64,000 bases of DNA from Beroe forskalii (taxonomy: Eukaryota; Ctenophora; Nuda; Beroida; Beroidae). The notes below the pieces were generated by a model. The model was not told where the DNA came from. It did not search any database and was given only the letters and a program-made list of their open reading frames with translations. The translations under genes and the position numbers were made by a program. The stretch covers positions 372,001 to 436,000 of the forward strand of contig WFMF01000090.1 of the NCBI GenBank assembly GCA_011033025.1, in the 5' to 3' direction. Positions 1 to 11,439 of this stretch are shown here, piece by piece. Position 1 is the first letter of the stretch, and each line of letters begins with the position of its first letter.

Positions 1-438
1 TCCCGTTGGTTAGGTCCATATGAAGTCCTGTTGTGACGTGTACCAGGCCGTGACCCGTAGTTCTGGTTTCCTCTGTTCCACCTGTAGTTATTCCCCGACA
101 GTCCAACTCCTCGACCGAAACCCATGGGGCGGCGACGCGGCTCACGTGGCGTTTCCCGGTAATATTGAGGATACCGTCGTTGCGACTCCGGCCAGCTATC
201 ACCAGTTCTTCGGTAATCTAATTCTCCCTGTGACTGGTACCGGGGTTCAGGCAATCCCACCGATACCTTGGGTCCTCGGTACTCATATTCATATCCGGGC
301 TGGCCTCCACTTGGATTCACACTCGCGACCCTCCGGGCTTCCGTGACCCTGGTGCCCTCGTCTTTTGGCGCATCCCGGTCCAAATCCAACCTCTCCAGCA
401 CGTTAACTAATTTCGGGGACTGACGGCTTCTCCTTCTT
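1..438 (-). CDS. Continuation of the gag frame (+1 frame), partial at window edge
   Basis: Reading the minus strand in the frame +1 to gag gives an uninterrupted run from about 438 to position 1. It starts with an Arg-rich stretch (RRRRSRQSPKLVNVLERLD) and continues into a Gly/Arg/Tyr/Asn-rich segment (GFGRGVGLSGNNYRWNRGNQ). That composition suits a nucleocapsid-type RNA-binding tail. The overlap with gag is about 35 bases. It is either a programmed +1 shift joining gag to the next domain or a one-base indel in a dead copy. The product is open at the left edge, so the rest cannot be judged. Confidence 0.5.
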
Positions 439-1146
439 CTTGCTCTGCTCGTCTTTCCTGGGCTGACTGGGAGGTTGAGTTACCACTTCTAAGTCACCAA
501 CTGCATGTACCGTTGCCTTGATTCTCGAATCACTTTTCCACTTGCAACTTTCCAAGGTGCTAGCCAGTTCGAGGAGCTCTTCAGAGTTAAACTCTGGATG
601 CTCCCTCAGTCGACTTGACACGTAAGTGTCCCCCAAATTGTAGACGAAATTCTCTCTCAAAGCCATCTCTGCAGCTTGGTCATTGTCCGGGTAGGCCTTC
701 TTGGTCAGGATATACAGGGAGTGGAAGAACTCCCTCACTGTCTCCTCCCTTCCTTGCCGTCTCTGACGTAGTTCTGCAATGAACCTCATCCGGTTGGGTG
801 AATCCCACTCGCTCTCCTGTCGTAATGCCTGGATCAATTCTGGGTAGGTGAGCTCCGGACGGAGAAATCGTTGGACCTGGCTCAGCGTGGCATCGTCGAG
901 GTTTGACAGGAGCATTCCGACTCTTTCAGCTGGAGTAGCATTCAGAGAGTCGGCGTAAGCGTCGAACCGCGTCAGGTAGAGATTCAGATTACCGCCTTTT
1001 TTATACTTCATAGGCGCCCGGACGTGATGAAGGGGCTGGAGTAAAACCCTCTCTCCGGCTCCAAGTGCGGCTCCTCTCGGTGGCAGTACCGGTGCATCCC
1101 TCGGGATAGGAAGTTGTCCTGGTGCGTTTTCTTCATCTCCCATCAC
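403..1146 (-). CDS. Gag-like polyprotein of an LTR retrotransposon (Ty3/gypsy type)
   Basis: The 247-residue product opens with a Pro/Gly-rich leader and then has a helical retrotransposon-gag capsid region (about residues 45-210). Its pattern is typical of the family: LYLTRFDAYA, RVGMLLSNLDDATL, LIQALRQESEW, RQGREETVREFFHSLYILTKKAYP and ALRENFVYNL-like segments. It ends in a Lys-rich tail at a TAA near 403. No zinc knuckle is visible. Gag proteins coat the element RNA in cytoplasmic particles. On the same strand a second frame, shifted by +1, overlaps the end and stays open to the window edge, so protease/RT would lie left of position 1. The host-gene alternative (a domesticated gag) is less likely because LTR-like sequence lies upstream. 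The family assignment is from pattern recognition only. Confidence 0.7.
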   Translation of the reverse strand: MMGDEENAPGQLPIPRDAPVLPPRGAALGAGERVLLQPLHHVRAPMKYKKGGNLNLYLTRFDAYADSLNATPAERVGMLLSNLDDATLSQVQRFLRPELTYPELIQALRQESEWDSPNRMRFIAELRQRRQGREETVREFFHSLYILTKKAYPDNDQAAEMALRENFVYNLGDTYVSSRLREHPEFNSEELLELASTLESCKWKSDSRIKATVHAVGDLEVVTQPPSQPRKDEQSKKKEKPSVPEIS

Positions 1147-1399
1147 AACTATGAATTCTATACAAACGATACAAGAGTTAAGTTTCTCGCTTAGTGCAAT
1201 CTACTGATTATAAACATTCATAATGAATGAATTTATCCCATTCAGTACATTTCTTAAATTTCTCTTGTTTCCCTGATACCGTTTGGGATAGTATTAATTA
1301 AAGTAGCCTTATTTTTTTTTGAATAGATAATCATTTCGGTTCATAACGTTTTATTTAGGGATTGGCACCGTCACTCACCAATATTTTCAGCTAAATCTC

Positions 1400-2024
1400 T
1401 TACTTTTCAGCCGGTCTCTGCCCTACGTATTGATCGACGTAGCGCGCAAAGCAACTTTAATGGTATATGAGTCGCGCAATGCGCGTTTGCGCGCACTCCT
1501 TCTCGATTTCCCTGCCTCATACTTCTCCACCGGCTCCGTCTCCATGGTTTTTTTTTTATTTTTTTATTTAACTAGCCAAAACTCGCCGGATACTCCCCTT
1601 TTGGGGTGTTTGGGCAATGGGCTTGGTTATGGAATACTCTCCTTGTATTGTCAAACGTCGTCTGGCCCCCGCGAGGGGGTCAGAGAGCGTCGGACAATCT
1701 TTATACCCCTTTTTATTTCCCAATTTGTTCCCCCATTCCTCGTTGGTTCCCCCATATTGAAATACTTCTTAATTTAGGTTTTTCGCGTCTTAGCGCCCAT
1801 TGCATCTATATGTATTCCTACAGTTATCGAAAATTCCACCCCTTACATCGGTTCCCTTCCCTTTTCTTGCGTCTTGCGCCCATTGTGTTGAATTTTAGGA
1901 GTGTTATCCAATGCCGAAAAGGAGAACCACTTACCTGGAGAGTCGCCACACTCTCTAGACTGGCAGACAGTCTCTGATTACGATGAAGCTGGGAAAAGAG
2001 AAAGGTCGAAGAGGAAGCTGTTAA
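1400..2024 (-). repeat. Probable 5' LTR and leader of the gag element
   Basis: Upstream of gag on the minus strand, a segment beginning TGTTAACAGC at 2024 runs toward gag. It has a TATA-like GGTATAAAG near 1700, A-rich polyadenylation-like runs near 1545-1565, and a TGGTGAGTGACGG stretch near 1370-1380 that could be a primer-binding site. No second LTR is in the window, so the ends cannot be confirmed. Short forward ORFs here look accidental. Confidence 0.3.
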
Positions 2025-2029
2025 CATAC

Positions 2030-3130
2030 CAATACTAGAAAAACCAATATAATGGTATTTATCAAGTGAAAGTGATGATCATGTTGAGAGTAAGGCGGGC
2101 CACATTTAATAATAAGGAGGTTTTTTCACGACAGTGCACTGCTTATAAAAGAATGCCTTAAGTCCAAGACAAAATCTAAGTAAAACTACTCTACTTCAAT
2201 CTATTTCAAGATGGGTCGTGAACTTATGAGAAATCTAGGGTATTATTTAAATTCTGGAAGAAATAGGTACTATAAAGTAGGAAGAACGGTATGCAAAGGT
2301 TCAAATTAAGAACAGACGACCAAAACTGTGTTGATTTGTGATTTTGTTTGTGTTTTTCATTCGTGTTTTTGTTTTGTTTTCCATTGTATTTCCTTAATTT
2401 CTTTTGGTATACTCGTTGAAACTGGTAGTCTTAGCAATAAGTGCGATATCTCTTCTTCGAGGATTCAATTGTCAGCTGAGTTCAATACTTCTATGATGTC
2501 TAAGAGAATCAATCTGGTCCTTCGTTGTTTTTGTTTCATTCCAAAGTTCCACGACCGCCCGTAGCATATTTTCTCAAGCTACTGTGGGTGCCCATTCGTC
2601 GTTCATGTTCAGGCATATCCATTGGGAGACTACCAGTATAGTTTTCTGACGTGTTGTTATTGTAATTTTAAAATGTTTTCCGGATAATCTTCTGAATTAA
2701 TTGGAAAATACTACCAATTTGACTTAGCTAGTCTATTGAAAAAGATAAGTAGGAAAAGCTTGTCAATGTTTAGAATATCAACGCCAACGCAACCCCTGCA
2801 TATCATTATCAAGAAGATGCTGAAAAAACGCTATAAATGCCCATTATAGTTAATCAATGAAATACTGCGCCATTGCGCCCATCATGAGGAGTATCGGAAC
2901 AGATTAATGAGCAATGCTAATTGAAGATATATTGGCAAAACTAGTCGGGAAAAGGCTGCACCTGCATGTATATTTCCATGACCATCATAGGGAGTATTAT
3001 GAATGACAGAGATATTCGAGATAAAATACCCTACCAACCTACCCGTACGCCCTTAACCCATTAATCAAGTAGAGTGGAAGATTATTACAGCGATAATTAA
3101 ACTTAGCAAGCCGAAAAGAAGTACTGCAAT
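2030..3130. other. AT-rich spacer, no feature seen
   Basis: I see no coding pattern, repeat array or RNA signature here; the open frames present are short and AT-driven. Confidence 0.5.
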
Positions 3131-3159
3131 AATGTGCCCATCGTTAAGAGTATATTTAA

Positions 3160-4020
3160 GTAAAGATATTAAGGGGGCCGGGGGGTCCGAGGCCGACCCC
3201 CGGCCTCCCGCCGTCTCCGACAGAGGAGAACGCCAGCCACAAGCAGGCCCCCACCCCACGAAAAAATACCGCCCCCAGCCAAAGTCACGAACCCCTCAAA
3301 CCGCAGGCCCGCCCGCAATCACAGCGCGCGCGCAAACTCACGACGCGACCCGCCGAAAACCAACCTCAAAACAACACCCCCCCCACAAATCCCGAGACAG
3401 ACCCCCGAAACCCGGCAGCCATGCTCCAGGGCACAAAACCAAACCCCGCACCGAGCCGATTCCCGATTCAGGCCTCAGAAGTGAAAATATGAATTTTCAA
3501 AGTTGGCTCCTGTCACAAAAATCATCAAAATTGGTGATTTTCAGATTTCAAAAATCGATATTTTCACTTCTGAGGCCCAAATCAAAAACCGGCTCGATGC
3601 AAAGTTCAGTCCCACGCCCCAGAACACAACTACCAAGCCCCAAGGGTCCATCCCAAAATCCGCAGGAAGAGTACCACTCCAAAGCCAATCCCCGGCAAAC
3701 CGCGCCGCAAGCCCGCGCGCGCACCGCAACCACAGGCGAACCAGCGACTCGAAAAATCCACAACCCCGGCCAGGAACAATACCCCCCCACGGGGGTGCTG
3801 AGATTTTGGAGGCGTCTCAGGGCTATATTTTTAGCCGGGATAATAGACGGAAGGGCATGCCCGGAAGTCGGCGGACTTGGAGATGTACTGTTTCAGTCCC
3901 TCCTTCAACCTACCAGGGGTCCCCACCGTGCACCCTTGGACTTCGCCCAAGGGTGGCTAAGTTAGTCCGTTGTCTCCTTCAGGGTCTTGGAGATTCTACC
4001 CTTGCACATGCTAAGATTTA
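3160..4020. repeat. GC-rich interspersed repeat with a 20-bp perfect inverted repeat
   Basis: An abrupt GC-rich, C-run-rich block starts after TTAAGGGGGCCGGGGGG at about 3168. The same boundary occurs in reverse orientation at about 6545-6570, so both are copies of one family. Inside, 3471-3490 and 3558-3577 are perfect 20-bp inverted arms around a 67-base loop. The long ORFs across it are low-complexity Pro/Arg translations and not genes. Confidence 0.55.
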
Positions 4021-4197
4021 GTAGTGCTAGAATCTCAGCTAGTAGACATCCTGGACAACATCCGGGACTGTCTCAAATCAAGAGCGAATAGCTATTATGC
4101 TAACTGCTCGAGAAGAACAGGTCAATTAGCGACCTGCCACGATAGCCAAACATCACGCATTTTGCGCCATCCAAAAAGTACCTCCGACATACGGAAT

Positions 4198-4290
4198 CTA
4201 AATCTTTTCTGTATAATCACATACACCGCAGTGGTATTAGTAATGTCCTGTACGGAGCCCCTCAGTTTCGATTCCTCCGTACAGCAAGGT
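4198..4290 (+). repeat. Direct repeat, copy 1
   Basis: About 93 bases (CTAAATCTTTTCTGTATAAT through GTACAGCAAGG) recur at 4517-4616 with a few substitutions and small indels. The unit matches no gene I recognise. Confidence 0.7.
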
Positions 4291-4516
4291 TCTACACTGA
4301 GGTCACCATGGTTAGGTACATAGACACCCATTATTACTACGACATAAGTTGGTTTTATACCTCTTGTCTAATGGAAGTGTTTCCTTGTGTTTGACAATTA
4401 ATGCTCACACAGTACTAATTAATTTCCAATTTGATGTTTTACAAGCTAGTCTTTATGTGAGAGATGAGGCGGAAGAACCGACCATCAAGTGCAGCTCACT
4501 GGACTATGGAATCAAT

Positions 4517-4616
4517 CTAAATCTTTTCTGTATAATCACATACACCGCAATAGTAATGTCCTGTATGGAGCCCCTCAGTTTCGATTCCTTGTTTAACATG
4601 CCGTACAGCAAGGATC
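4517..4616 (+). repeat. Direct repeat, copy 2
   Basis: This is the second copy of the 4198-4290 block, about 315 bases downstream, with a 13-base insertion (TTGTTTAACATGC region) near its end. Confidence 0.7.
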
Positions 4617-5015
4617 TACATTTCTACAAGGAAAAATATATAAGAATTTCCTTTCAGTATAGTTTTTACGTGCGCGCACCAACGCGCGGTAAAAAGCATA
4701 CCGTTTGGGATAACACGTTACACAAGTAATTACCACTTACCAGAACCGGTTAGAACCGACCCAGGACACTAACCATATGGGAGAGATAAGCAGTCATTTC
4801 TTATTTACCCTTATTGTTCGGTGTCTCTAAATAATGATAATCAAAACACGTAATCCCGCGTACGCCACGACATCCTTCTGACTTCTTTGGTCTATGAGAT
4901 ACGCTTAATCTCTTTCCTCCATTCTATCGGATACTTCATCCTAATAAATTGAGCAGTGAGGAGCAGAGCTTTATTACAAAACAGTGAACTAATTCCTGCT
5001 TTCATCAGCAATTCT

Positions 5016-5290
5016 ATAAATTGTCAGACATAGACGTAGAAGGAGCCTTTGATAACATAAAATACAGCTCGATTCACGACGCACTGAAGAAAGCAAAAAT
5101 TCCATCTCTCATTCCATCTCTCACTGGATCAGAGAAATGCTACAAGATCGATTCATTATATTAGAATTACATGGACGCTCAATATCCAAAAAATATACAA
5201 GGGATGCCCGCAAGGAGGTATACCTTCGCCATTACAGTGGAACTTAACCCTTAACACCCTACGTAAGCTTGAATACGCAGTAAGTAAGAC
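5016..5290 (+). pseudogene. Degenerate non-LTR reverse transcriptase fragment
   Basis: Three frames in series give RT motifs: DVEGAFDNIKYSSIHDAL (the DxxxAFD catalytic block), then SWIREMLQDRFIILELHGR, then GCPQGG followed by SPLQWNLTLNTLRKLEY. This order fits a LINE reverse transcriptase. Two frame changes and missing flanks show it is dead. The second catalytic block (xADD) is not found. Confidence 0.8.
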
Positions 5291-5400
5291 TACCACATCG
5301 TTACCACTCTATATGCAATCACGCAGTTTGTTAGACTACCACATCGTTACCACTCTCTCTGCAATCACGTACTTTGGTAGACTACCACATCAAAAGTATA
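5286..5400 (+). repeat. Short tandem repeat, about 54-bp unit
   Basis: The unit AGACTACCACATCGTTACCA... with TGCAATCACG occurs twice in full, with a third partial copy. It sits just after the RT remnant. Confidence 0.7.
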
Positions 5401-6280
5401 CTTTGTTTGTACTATTTCGGATATCCTTTTAGGGTGGTATCAAAAACAACAAAGTCGACATTCAAAAAAAAGATACATAAGCATATATTCTCTGCTTTTT
5501 GGGCCACTTCAATGTTCTATTAAGGGTATCTCATAAGTTTGGTTGACTACCATATATCGTCGTCTAACACATGTGCAATGAGAAGGCTATGATTGACTTT
5601 TTTATTGATGAGTACTGCTTTAATAAATTTGTTTAAGATTTCACATCACACCCCTGACTCTAATAGAACTTTAGGATTACAGCAGAATTAGGACCAGACG
5701 GTCATTCTCTAAAGATTCTTCATCCCTAGAGTCATTTTAAGATCTCAGGAAACTCTGATCTCCCCATCCTGCCATGATGTCTTCATGATGACCGTCATGA
5801 TGCCATTATGGCCTCCTTATGGGGTTATATCTTTTTGTTCTTACTAACCTACAGGGCAGGCATTACAATCTCTGGAGTAGAAAACACTGTTGCAGTCTTC
5901 TACCTAGTTGTGTGCATTGTTTCCAGAGTATCGCCACAATACTTGCTCAATGATCTCTTATCTCCGACGATAAATAACTTTCATTGCCAAAAGTAACCAA
6001 TCATATATACTCACTTACACAGATACTAGATGATATGCAGCTAGCGGAACCAGTAACCACCGATAACGGCTCACCAATACTATCACAAACATCAAAATAA
6101 ATCACGAATCAAATTATCTCCCGAAAACTGCTATAATCCCACTATTATAACAAGGAATACAAAACATTCAATAAACAGTATCACAGATAGTTCCTGCACG
6201 ACCTAACCTGGTGATTTAGCACCCAGAGTTAGAGGGACAGGCTTTTCAGCCACACTTACCAAGGGATCAAGGTAGTCAAT
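5400..6280. other. AT-rich spacer, no feature seen
   Basis: Nothing supportable apart from a few short near-repeats of ATGATG around 5770-5810. Confidence 0.4.
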
Positions 6281-6284
6281 CTTC

Positions 6285-6600
6285 GGAGGGGCGCCCCCGC
6301 TCAATTGGTACCCGTCAGGGTATCATCACCTGGTGCCCGGTAAGGGGCTCGAGTGCAGCCAGGTGGGTTCCAGTCGAGCTCTCCGTGCTGGAGAGCTGCC
6401 ATCACCCCCGCAAGGGGGAGGGGGTGGTCAGTGAATATTGCCCGAAAAAAAAAAAAAAAAAAAAAACCCCACGGGGCAAAAACCCACCCGCAGCCGGCGC
6501 CCTCCCCCATCAGAAACAACAAAAAACCGAAAATCGACCCCAGACCCCCCCCCCCCCCGGCCCCCTTAATAATTTCCATACTGTGTCAGGGCACCTAAAA
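6285..6600 (-). repeat. GC-rich interspersed repeat with A22 and C14 runs
   Basis: The block contains hairpins (for example GAGCTCTCC/GGAGAGCT), an A22 tract at 6445-6466 and a C14 tract at 6545-6558. It ends in the same GGCCCCCTTAATA boundary as the block at 3160, in opposite orientation. The homopolymers are sites of likely sequencing error, so reading frames across them are not reliable. Confidence 0.55.
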
Positions 6601-7540
6601 TTTAAGTAACAGATACTTTAAACGTAGCGAACCATGAGATACAGTGTTGCGTCGATGCGGTAATCTTGAGGCTGGATTAAAAGAAATTAACTATCCTGAG
6701 TCTTATACGTGAGAATAGCTTTGGTTGTTCGGACAAGAAAAATGAGTGGATAAACGATTTTACTGCCTGATGTAATGAATACTTTTCAGTCTATTAGCTT
6801 GTTCTTAATAAGTAAGAAGAACTAGTGTAAATTAATGCACCCGTCATGAAAATTTAATTAATATATTTTTATAGATAGATAGACAAAAGATAGACAAAAC
6901 GATTCCACAAATGATACTTCGGCACCTAGTGGCGAAAAAATGGATACTCTAAATGAAGTAGAAAACTGGTATGTTAACAGGAAAGCAGGAAATAGCTGAT
7001 TCGTTGCTGTCATCTGAATTTGATTGTACACAGTAGTTTTGAAAGTGGTAAAATAACATAAAATATCTAGCGCTGTAGTTGGAGATTATTTAGGTTATTG
7101 CGTGCATGGCGTAAGCCGCAGGGCTATACTCGATGAAACTCAATCTCTGCTAACCTTCCCAAAATTAATACTCTCTGTTCTAGGGAAAATTGATTACTTC
7201 CGTCTGTGGGACAATGACCCCCACAGTAAGTGAGTACTAAGTAGATATTAAAATATTTAAAGAAAAAAAAATAAGATAAGTAAATAAGAAGTTAAAAATG
7301 CGTTAAAAACACTCATCCTTTTCCCATTTGCTTTTCTTTAGTGGTCTTTCGGGATTTAAACCCATCAGCTATTTTCCAAGGCTTGTCTTTGATCTTCTAT
7401 AATGTGACCAAACGAAATTCGTCTCAAACAAGCAACAGAAACAGCGTTTGATTTAAACGCAAGAAATAAATTAAAGGTTAATAAAGAAGTCCGTTGATAA
7501 GGGTAATTTTTGAGAGGTGAGTTGTTTTTTAGAGTTACGC
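6600..7540. other. AT-rich spacer, no feature seen
   Basis: No ORF, RNA or repeat that I can support. Confidence 0.4.
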
Positions 7541-8213
7541 AACCAGATTAGGGGGTTTATCCGGGTTTCCCTTTTTACGCTTTTAGCAGGTTTATATGAT
7601 CAATGAGAATTTGAATAATTTGTTATCGTTTTTTGATTTCCAGAACCAAATATTAGAGAAAACCTACTACTTATTGATAAATATCAATAGTGCAAATCAA
7701 TCCACTACGAGATTTAGTCACTGATATCAGAGTCATTTTTCCACTCCTAATACAATACAAATTTACACTTAGAACATCTCTTCTAATTTTGTCACTTCGA
7801 CCCTATTTACCCCATTTTAAACCATATAAGAAATTAAAGATAAACGTGTTAGCCTTACTAAATATGATTTTAGAAAGAAGATTCTGTGATTGACCTGTGG
7901 AAGATCAAGATAAAGCACTGAAACAGGAGAGAAGACGCTTCAAGGATAATTAGTAAATTCAACCAACATCATGTATGGTGGGATGCATAGTGAATCTCTT
8001 ATCTTTCTTATGATTATTCATTTCTGATTTTTACTTCATGCCTCATTGCAATGCACGGGCAAAGGAAAAGAAAAGGTACACGCAGATTAAATGTGCGCAC
8101 GTTCATTTATGCTTGATGCTGTTTTGAGTACGTTCCCTGTAAATTTTGATCTGATTAGAATTTTTGATGCGGTAAAATGTTATCTATCAATTTGAATGGT
8201 GCTTATTATATAT

Positions 8214-10920
8214 CGTCACCTTCAAATCAAAAGGTGATAACTTGAAAAGTATAGTTTTGAGATAATCGAAAAAAACTAATTTTCTTCAAAACTAATGGTC
8301 AAATGTTCTCAACTTATGGTTTTTGAATAGTATGCACAATGTAGTATGATCAGATAATGTTTTCACCTCCCGATGTCCACCCAATTAATTACAATTAATT
8401 AATTAATTGAAAAGTTGACAGTTATCACCTTTGGTCGAAACTTTAATTTTAAAAATGATTTGAAGAGGGTGATATCTCTAATTATAACCTTTGAATTACT
8501 TTTCTCCTACTAAAGACAGTATTATCACATATTATATTGAGTTATCACCTTTATTGCCTTAAATTCCATAATTTCAAGATATCAAAATGCTCCTTGAATT
8601 ATTTAAAACTGATATTTGAAGACATCCTTTTGTTATTTTCTTCGGTTCTTATTTTATTTTCAAAAACACTAAAATTATAAAGTTTCATGAAATTTAATGA
8701 CATCATTACGAAATTTCACGATTTTTTAGCGCCTTTGTAGTGATTTTAAGAAAAGAAAGCCCTATTAATTTTCATTTAGCCCCTTTCATGATACTGTTCA
8801 CAATTATTTGTACCTAAAGTATTAAGTTTCAACTCAAATTGTGGCTGCTATTTAGCTATTTGTGTGAGTTCATCAAACTACTTTTCGGTAGTACTATGTA
8901 CCATACTAGCATAAAGCTTTGACATGTCATGTCTGTCATGAAACACATATTTCAAACTACCTTAGTGGTAGAATTAAGAAGTGTACTATTTAAGGTAGTA
9001 AGCAATTTACTGCCTTAAATAGTACACTCTTTAAATTCTTACAAATCTTAATTTCACCTACCGTAATTTTGTACAATACCAAAATTTTAGAAAATTTTGT
9101 TTAAGTAAAGATTTGTACATCTATACCTATCTTTTCTTTCACTACAAAATTAAGGCATTCTTTTCTGCCTCAATACAGGTTCAGAATTTTTCAGCGAAAG
9201 CATCATTGCGGACAAAATCAAATTTGATAATTGATAAACAATTATCACTCGATAGAAATTATAGGCATTTCTTCTGCTTTTTCGTCTTCCTGAACATCTT
9301 CCATATCTTTCACCTCAAGCCAAATAGAACCATCTTCGATATCTTCTTCGATGTTCTCATCAGGAAACAAGGCCGTCAAAATTTCAGCGGAATCATCTTT
9401 CATCAAACGGAGGCAGTGAAACATTGCAAAGAGCATGGTGTTGACTCAAGGATGCTCATTGACCCGTTTGCTAATCTGTTTCACTAGAACGCCTAGCTTT
9501 ACTTCTGTTTATGTTTCATAGATCCCAAATAAATTGAATTCAATGGAAAAAATCTGCCCTCCTCTTGTTTTCACATCGGTATTTTTGGTTGAAAATTGGT
9601 GCAACAACGTGAAATTTAGTCCTAGAATTGCCTGATTTTTGTAGAAATTTTACTGCCTTAATTAGTACACTTCTTAATTAGTACGTCCTTAATAAATACA
9701 CATCTTAATTTCTACCACTAAGGTATTCAGAAAGTATGGAAGTAGAAACACTAAACACCATCTAAATTAACAATATCATCATGACGTCTTGAGCAAACTC
9801 CGTGCTTTATTGAGGATTTACATTCCTCTTTTATCAGTCACAAAATACCACTTACATCTATCAAGTTTTACTTGTTACTTTGTTTTTTTGTGAAGAATGG
9901 CCAGAAAATAACATTTTTTTTATTTAACAAACTGACAACCATAGGGATAAAATCGTGTGTTTTCGGTCAGATATGTGGTTCTGATCATGGTTAATACCAC
10001 TGTGGTCATCTTATTATTACAACCTATATGTCATTCCACTGATTAAATCAGAAAAAAATCCTCCAAATCAGCAAATCATCCATTCATCGTAGAAATGAAA
10101 TCGGCTCCTTGAATTTCCTATTAGTAATTTCCCTAACTTGCAGATTCCAAATAAGGCAAAAAATATTTTAGTAATAGGATAATAGTACCCTAATCATCAA
10201 TCACTACAGCATTGTTTACAGGTACTCAATTTTAAAACAAATGGGTGACATAATAATGGAAATAATTTGGAAAATGCATAACTATGTCATACTCCAAGTT
10301 GTCAAAAAATGAACTGTTGGCACTGAAAAAGAAATGTTTCACCTCGATACTATATATTATATTGCTGACCAATGCTCACGAAAGCACGTCAAAAACTTCC
10401 ATATACTGTTAGTGTACCTACTCTGAAATTACTATAATAGGTATTTTTAGATTTCCTAGACGAATCTTTTGATACAACAGAGGCACATTTATAGTACTTA
10501 AAACATTCTTACAATTTCTTATTTCTCAAATTGAGAACCCTAAATATGTGAAAATTACTTTTCAAACTGGTTATAACCTGTTATAACCTGAAATTAATAG
10601 AAAAAGCAAACAATCTTTCAAAAATAGGGTTATAACTGGAAAGTTATAACCTTTTTTTCGGAATTTGACTGTTTTATTCGTTACTAAAAGGTGATATGTT
10701 GAGTTATAGCCCTATAAAATTTATTTTATTATTTCAAATTATTTAGGAGTAATAACTCAGTTCTCTTTTGGCAAAACTTTTCTAAAAAAATTTGTTGCTG
10801 ATTTTGTCAAATCACTTCAAAATTTCACTCACGGGTGCGCAATGAGATTCTGAATCACTTGGTAAGGTTTTTTTGAAAAGGTGATAACTCGAGTTATCAC
10901 CTTTTGATTTGAAGGTGACG
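8214..10920. mobile_element. 2.7-kb element with 29-bp perfect terminal inverted repeats
   Basis: The left end (8214-8242) begins CGTCACCTTCAAATC. The right end (10892-10920) is its exact reverse complement over 29 bases. ATAT flanks both sides (8210-8213 and 10921-10924), and the second copy of the host segment shows the unfilled site with a single ATAT. A motif of the GTTATCACCT/GTTATAACC type recurs near both ends, as subterminal transposase-binding sites often do. The right end also holds a 30-bp perfect palindrome (10876-10905) centred on CTCGAG. No transposase is recognisable, so the element is non-autonomous. A 4-bp duplication fits Sola1-, Chapaev- or Ginger-type DNA transposons, but the superfamily is not proven. 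Confidence 0.85.
8960..9723. mobile_element. Nested 764-bp inverted-repeat element flanked by TA
   Basis: The left end CCTTAGTGGTAGAATTAAGA and the right end (reverse complement CCTTAGTGGTAGAAATTAAG) form terminal inverted repeats of about 27 bases with few mismatches. TA dinucleotides at 8958-8959 and 9724-9725 fit a TA duplication. Subterminal palindromes around ACTGCCTTAAATAGTACAC lie at 8984-9030 and near 9655. A 63-codon minus-strand frame at 9245-9436 is acidic and unrecognised. It lies inside the 2.7-kb element, so it inserted later or was captured. Confidence 0.65.
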
Positions 10921-11439
10921 ATATGTAAATTACCTGATTTTCAGCAGTTGAACGGAGGTGGGATGAGGAGGCTGTTTAATATCTGATTGGTATGATGGGT
11001 TTATGTAAGTACCTATGTAAAATAATATGACTTGAAATTTCATTGAAAGGGAACGATGCTCAATCACTTTATTTAGATAGTAATACGATACATGAAACTT
11101 GCTAGAACACCTCTTGAAATTTTAAAGCTTTCGGACATACGATTTGATAGAGTGCAATTTTAATTCAAACACCTTGATGAGGCTTTAAATCCTTTTCAGC
11201 GGAGATTCCAGAATGCTGCCAACCAATGACCTTGATTATACGACAAGAATTAACAAACTGTTAATCAACTTCTTGAAAGCGACATGAATGGAAGCTGTAG
11301 TAGCCAAGTTTCACTTCATAGTATAAGCCTCAAAGTGTTTAAACTTTAATCGCAAACTCAACAATCCATAAGCAGAGCGTTCTCTGCAAACTCAACAATT
11401 CAAGGAGAGCATTCTCTCCCGTCCACTACTGGCAACCAG

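Larger units (their letters stand above)
7540..11215 (+). repeat. Duplicated segment, copy 1 (split by a 2.7-kb insertion)
   Basis: 7540-8213 plus 10921-11215 match 11440-12430 nearly base for base, with scattered one-base indels. Copy 1 is interrupted by the element at 8214-10920. Copy 2 keeps a small open frame (74 codons at 11885-12109) that is broken in copy 1, so it is probably not a gene. Confidence 0.85.

Noticed and set aside
1430-1977. Forward frames of 115-123 codons
   Set aside because: They overlap the probable LTR and show no family features.
3132-3965. 277-codon Pro/Arg-rich frame
   Set aside because: Low-complexity GC-rich repeat; competing frames are also open and a sister repeat at 6.4 kb has homopolymer runs.
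4240-4290. tRNA-like T arm (CAGTTTCGATTCC)
   Set aside because: No acceptor or anticodon arms could be paired.
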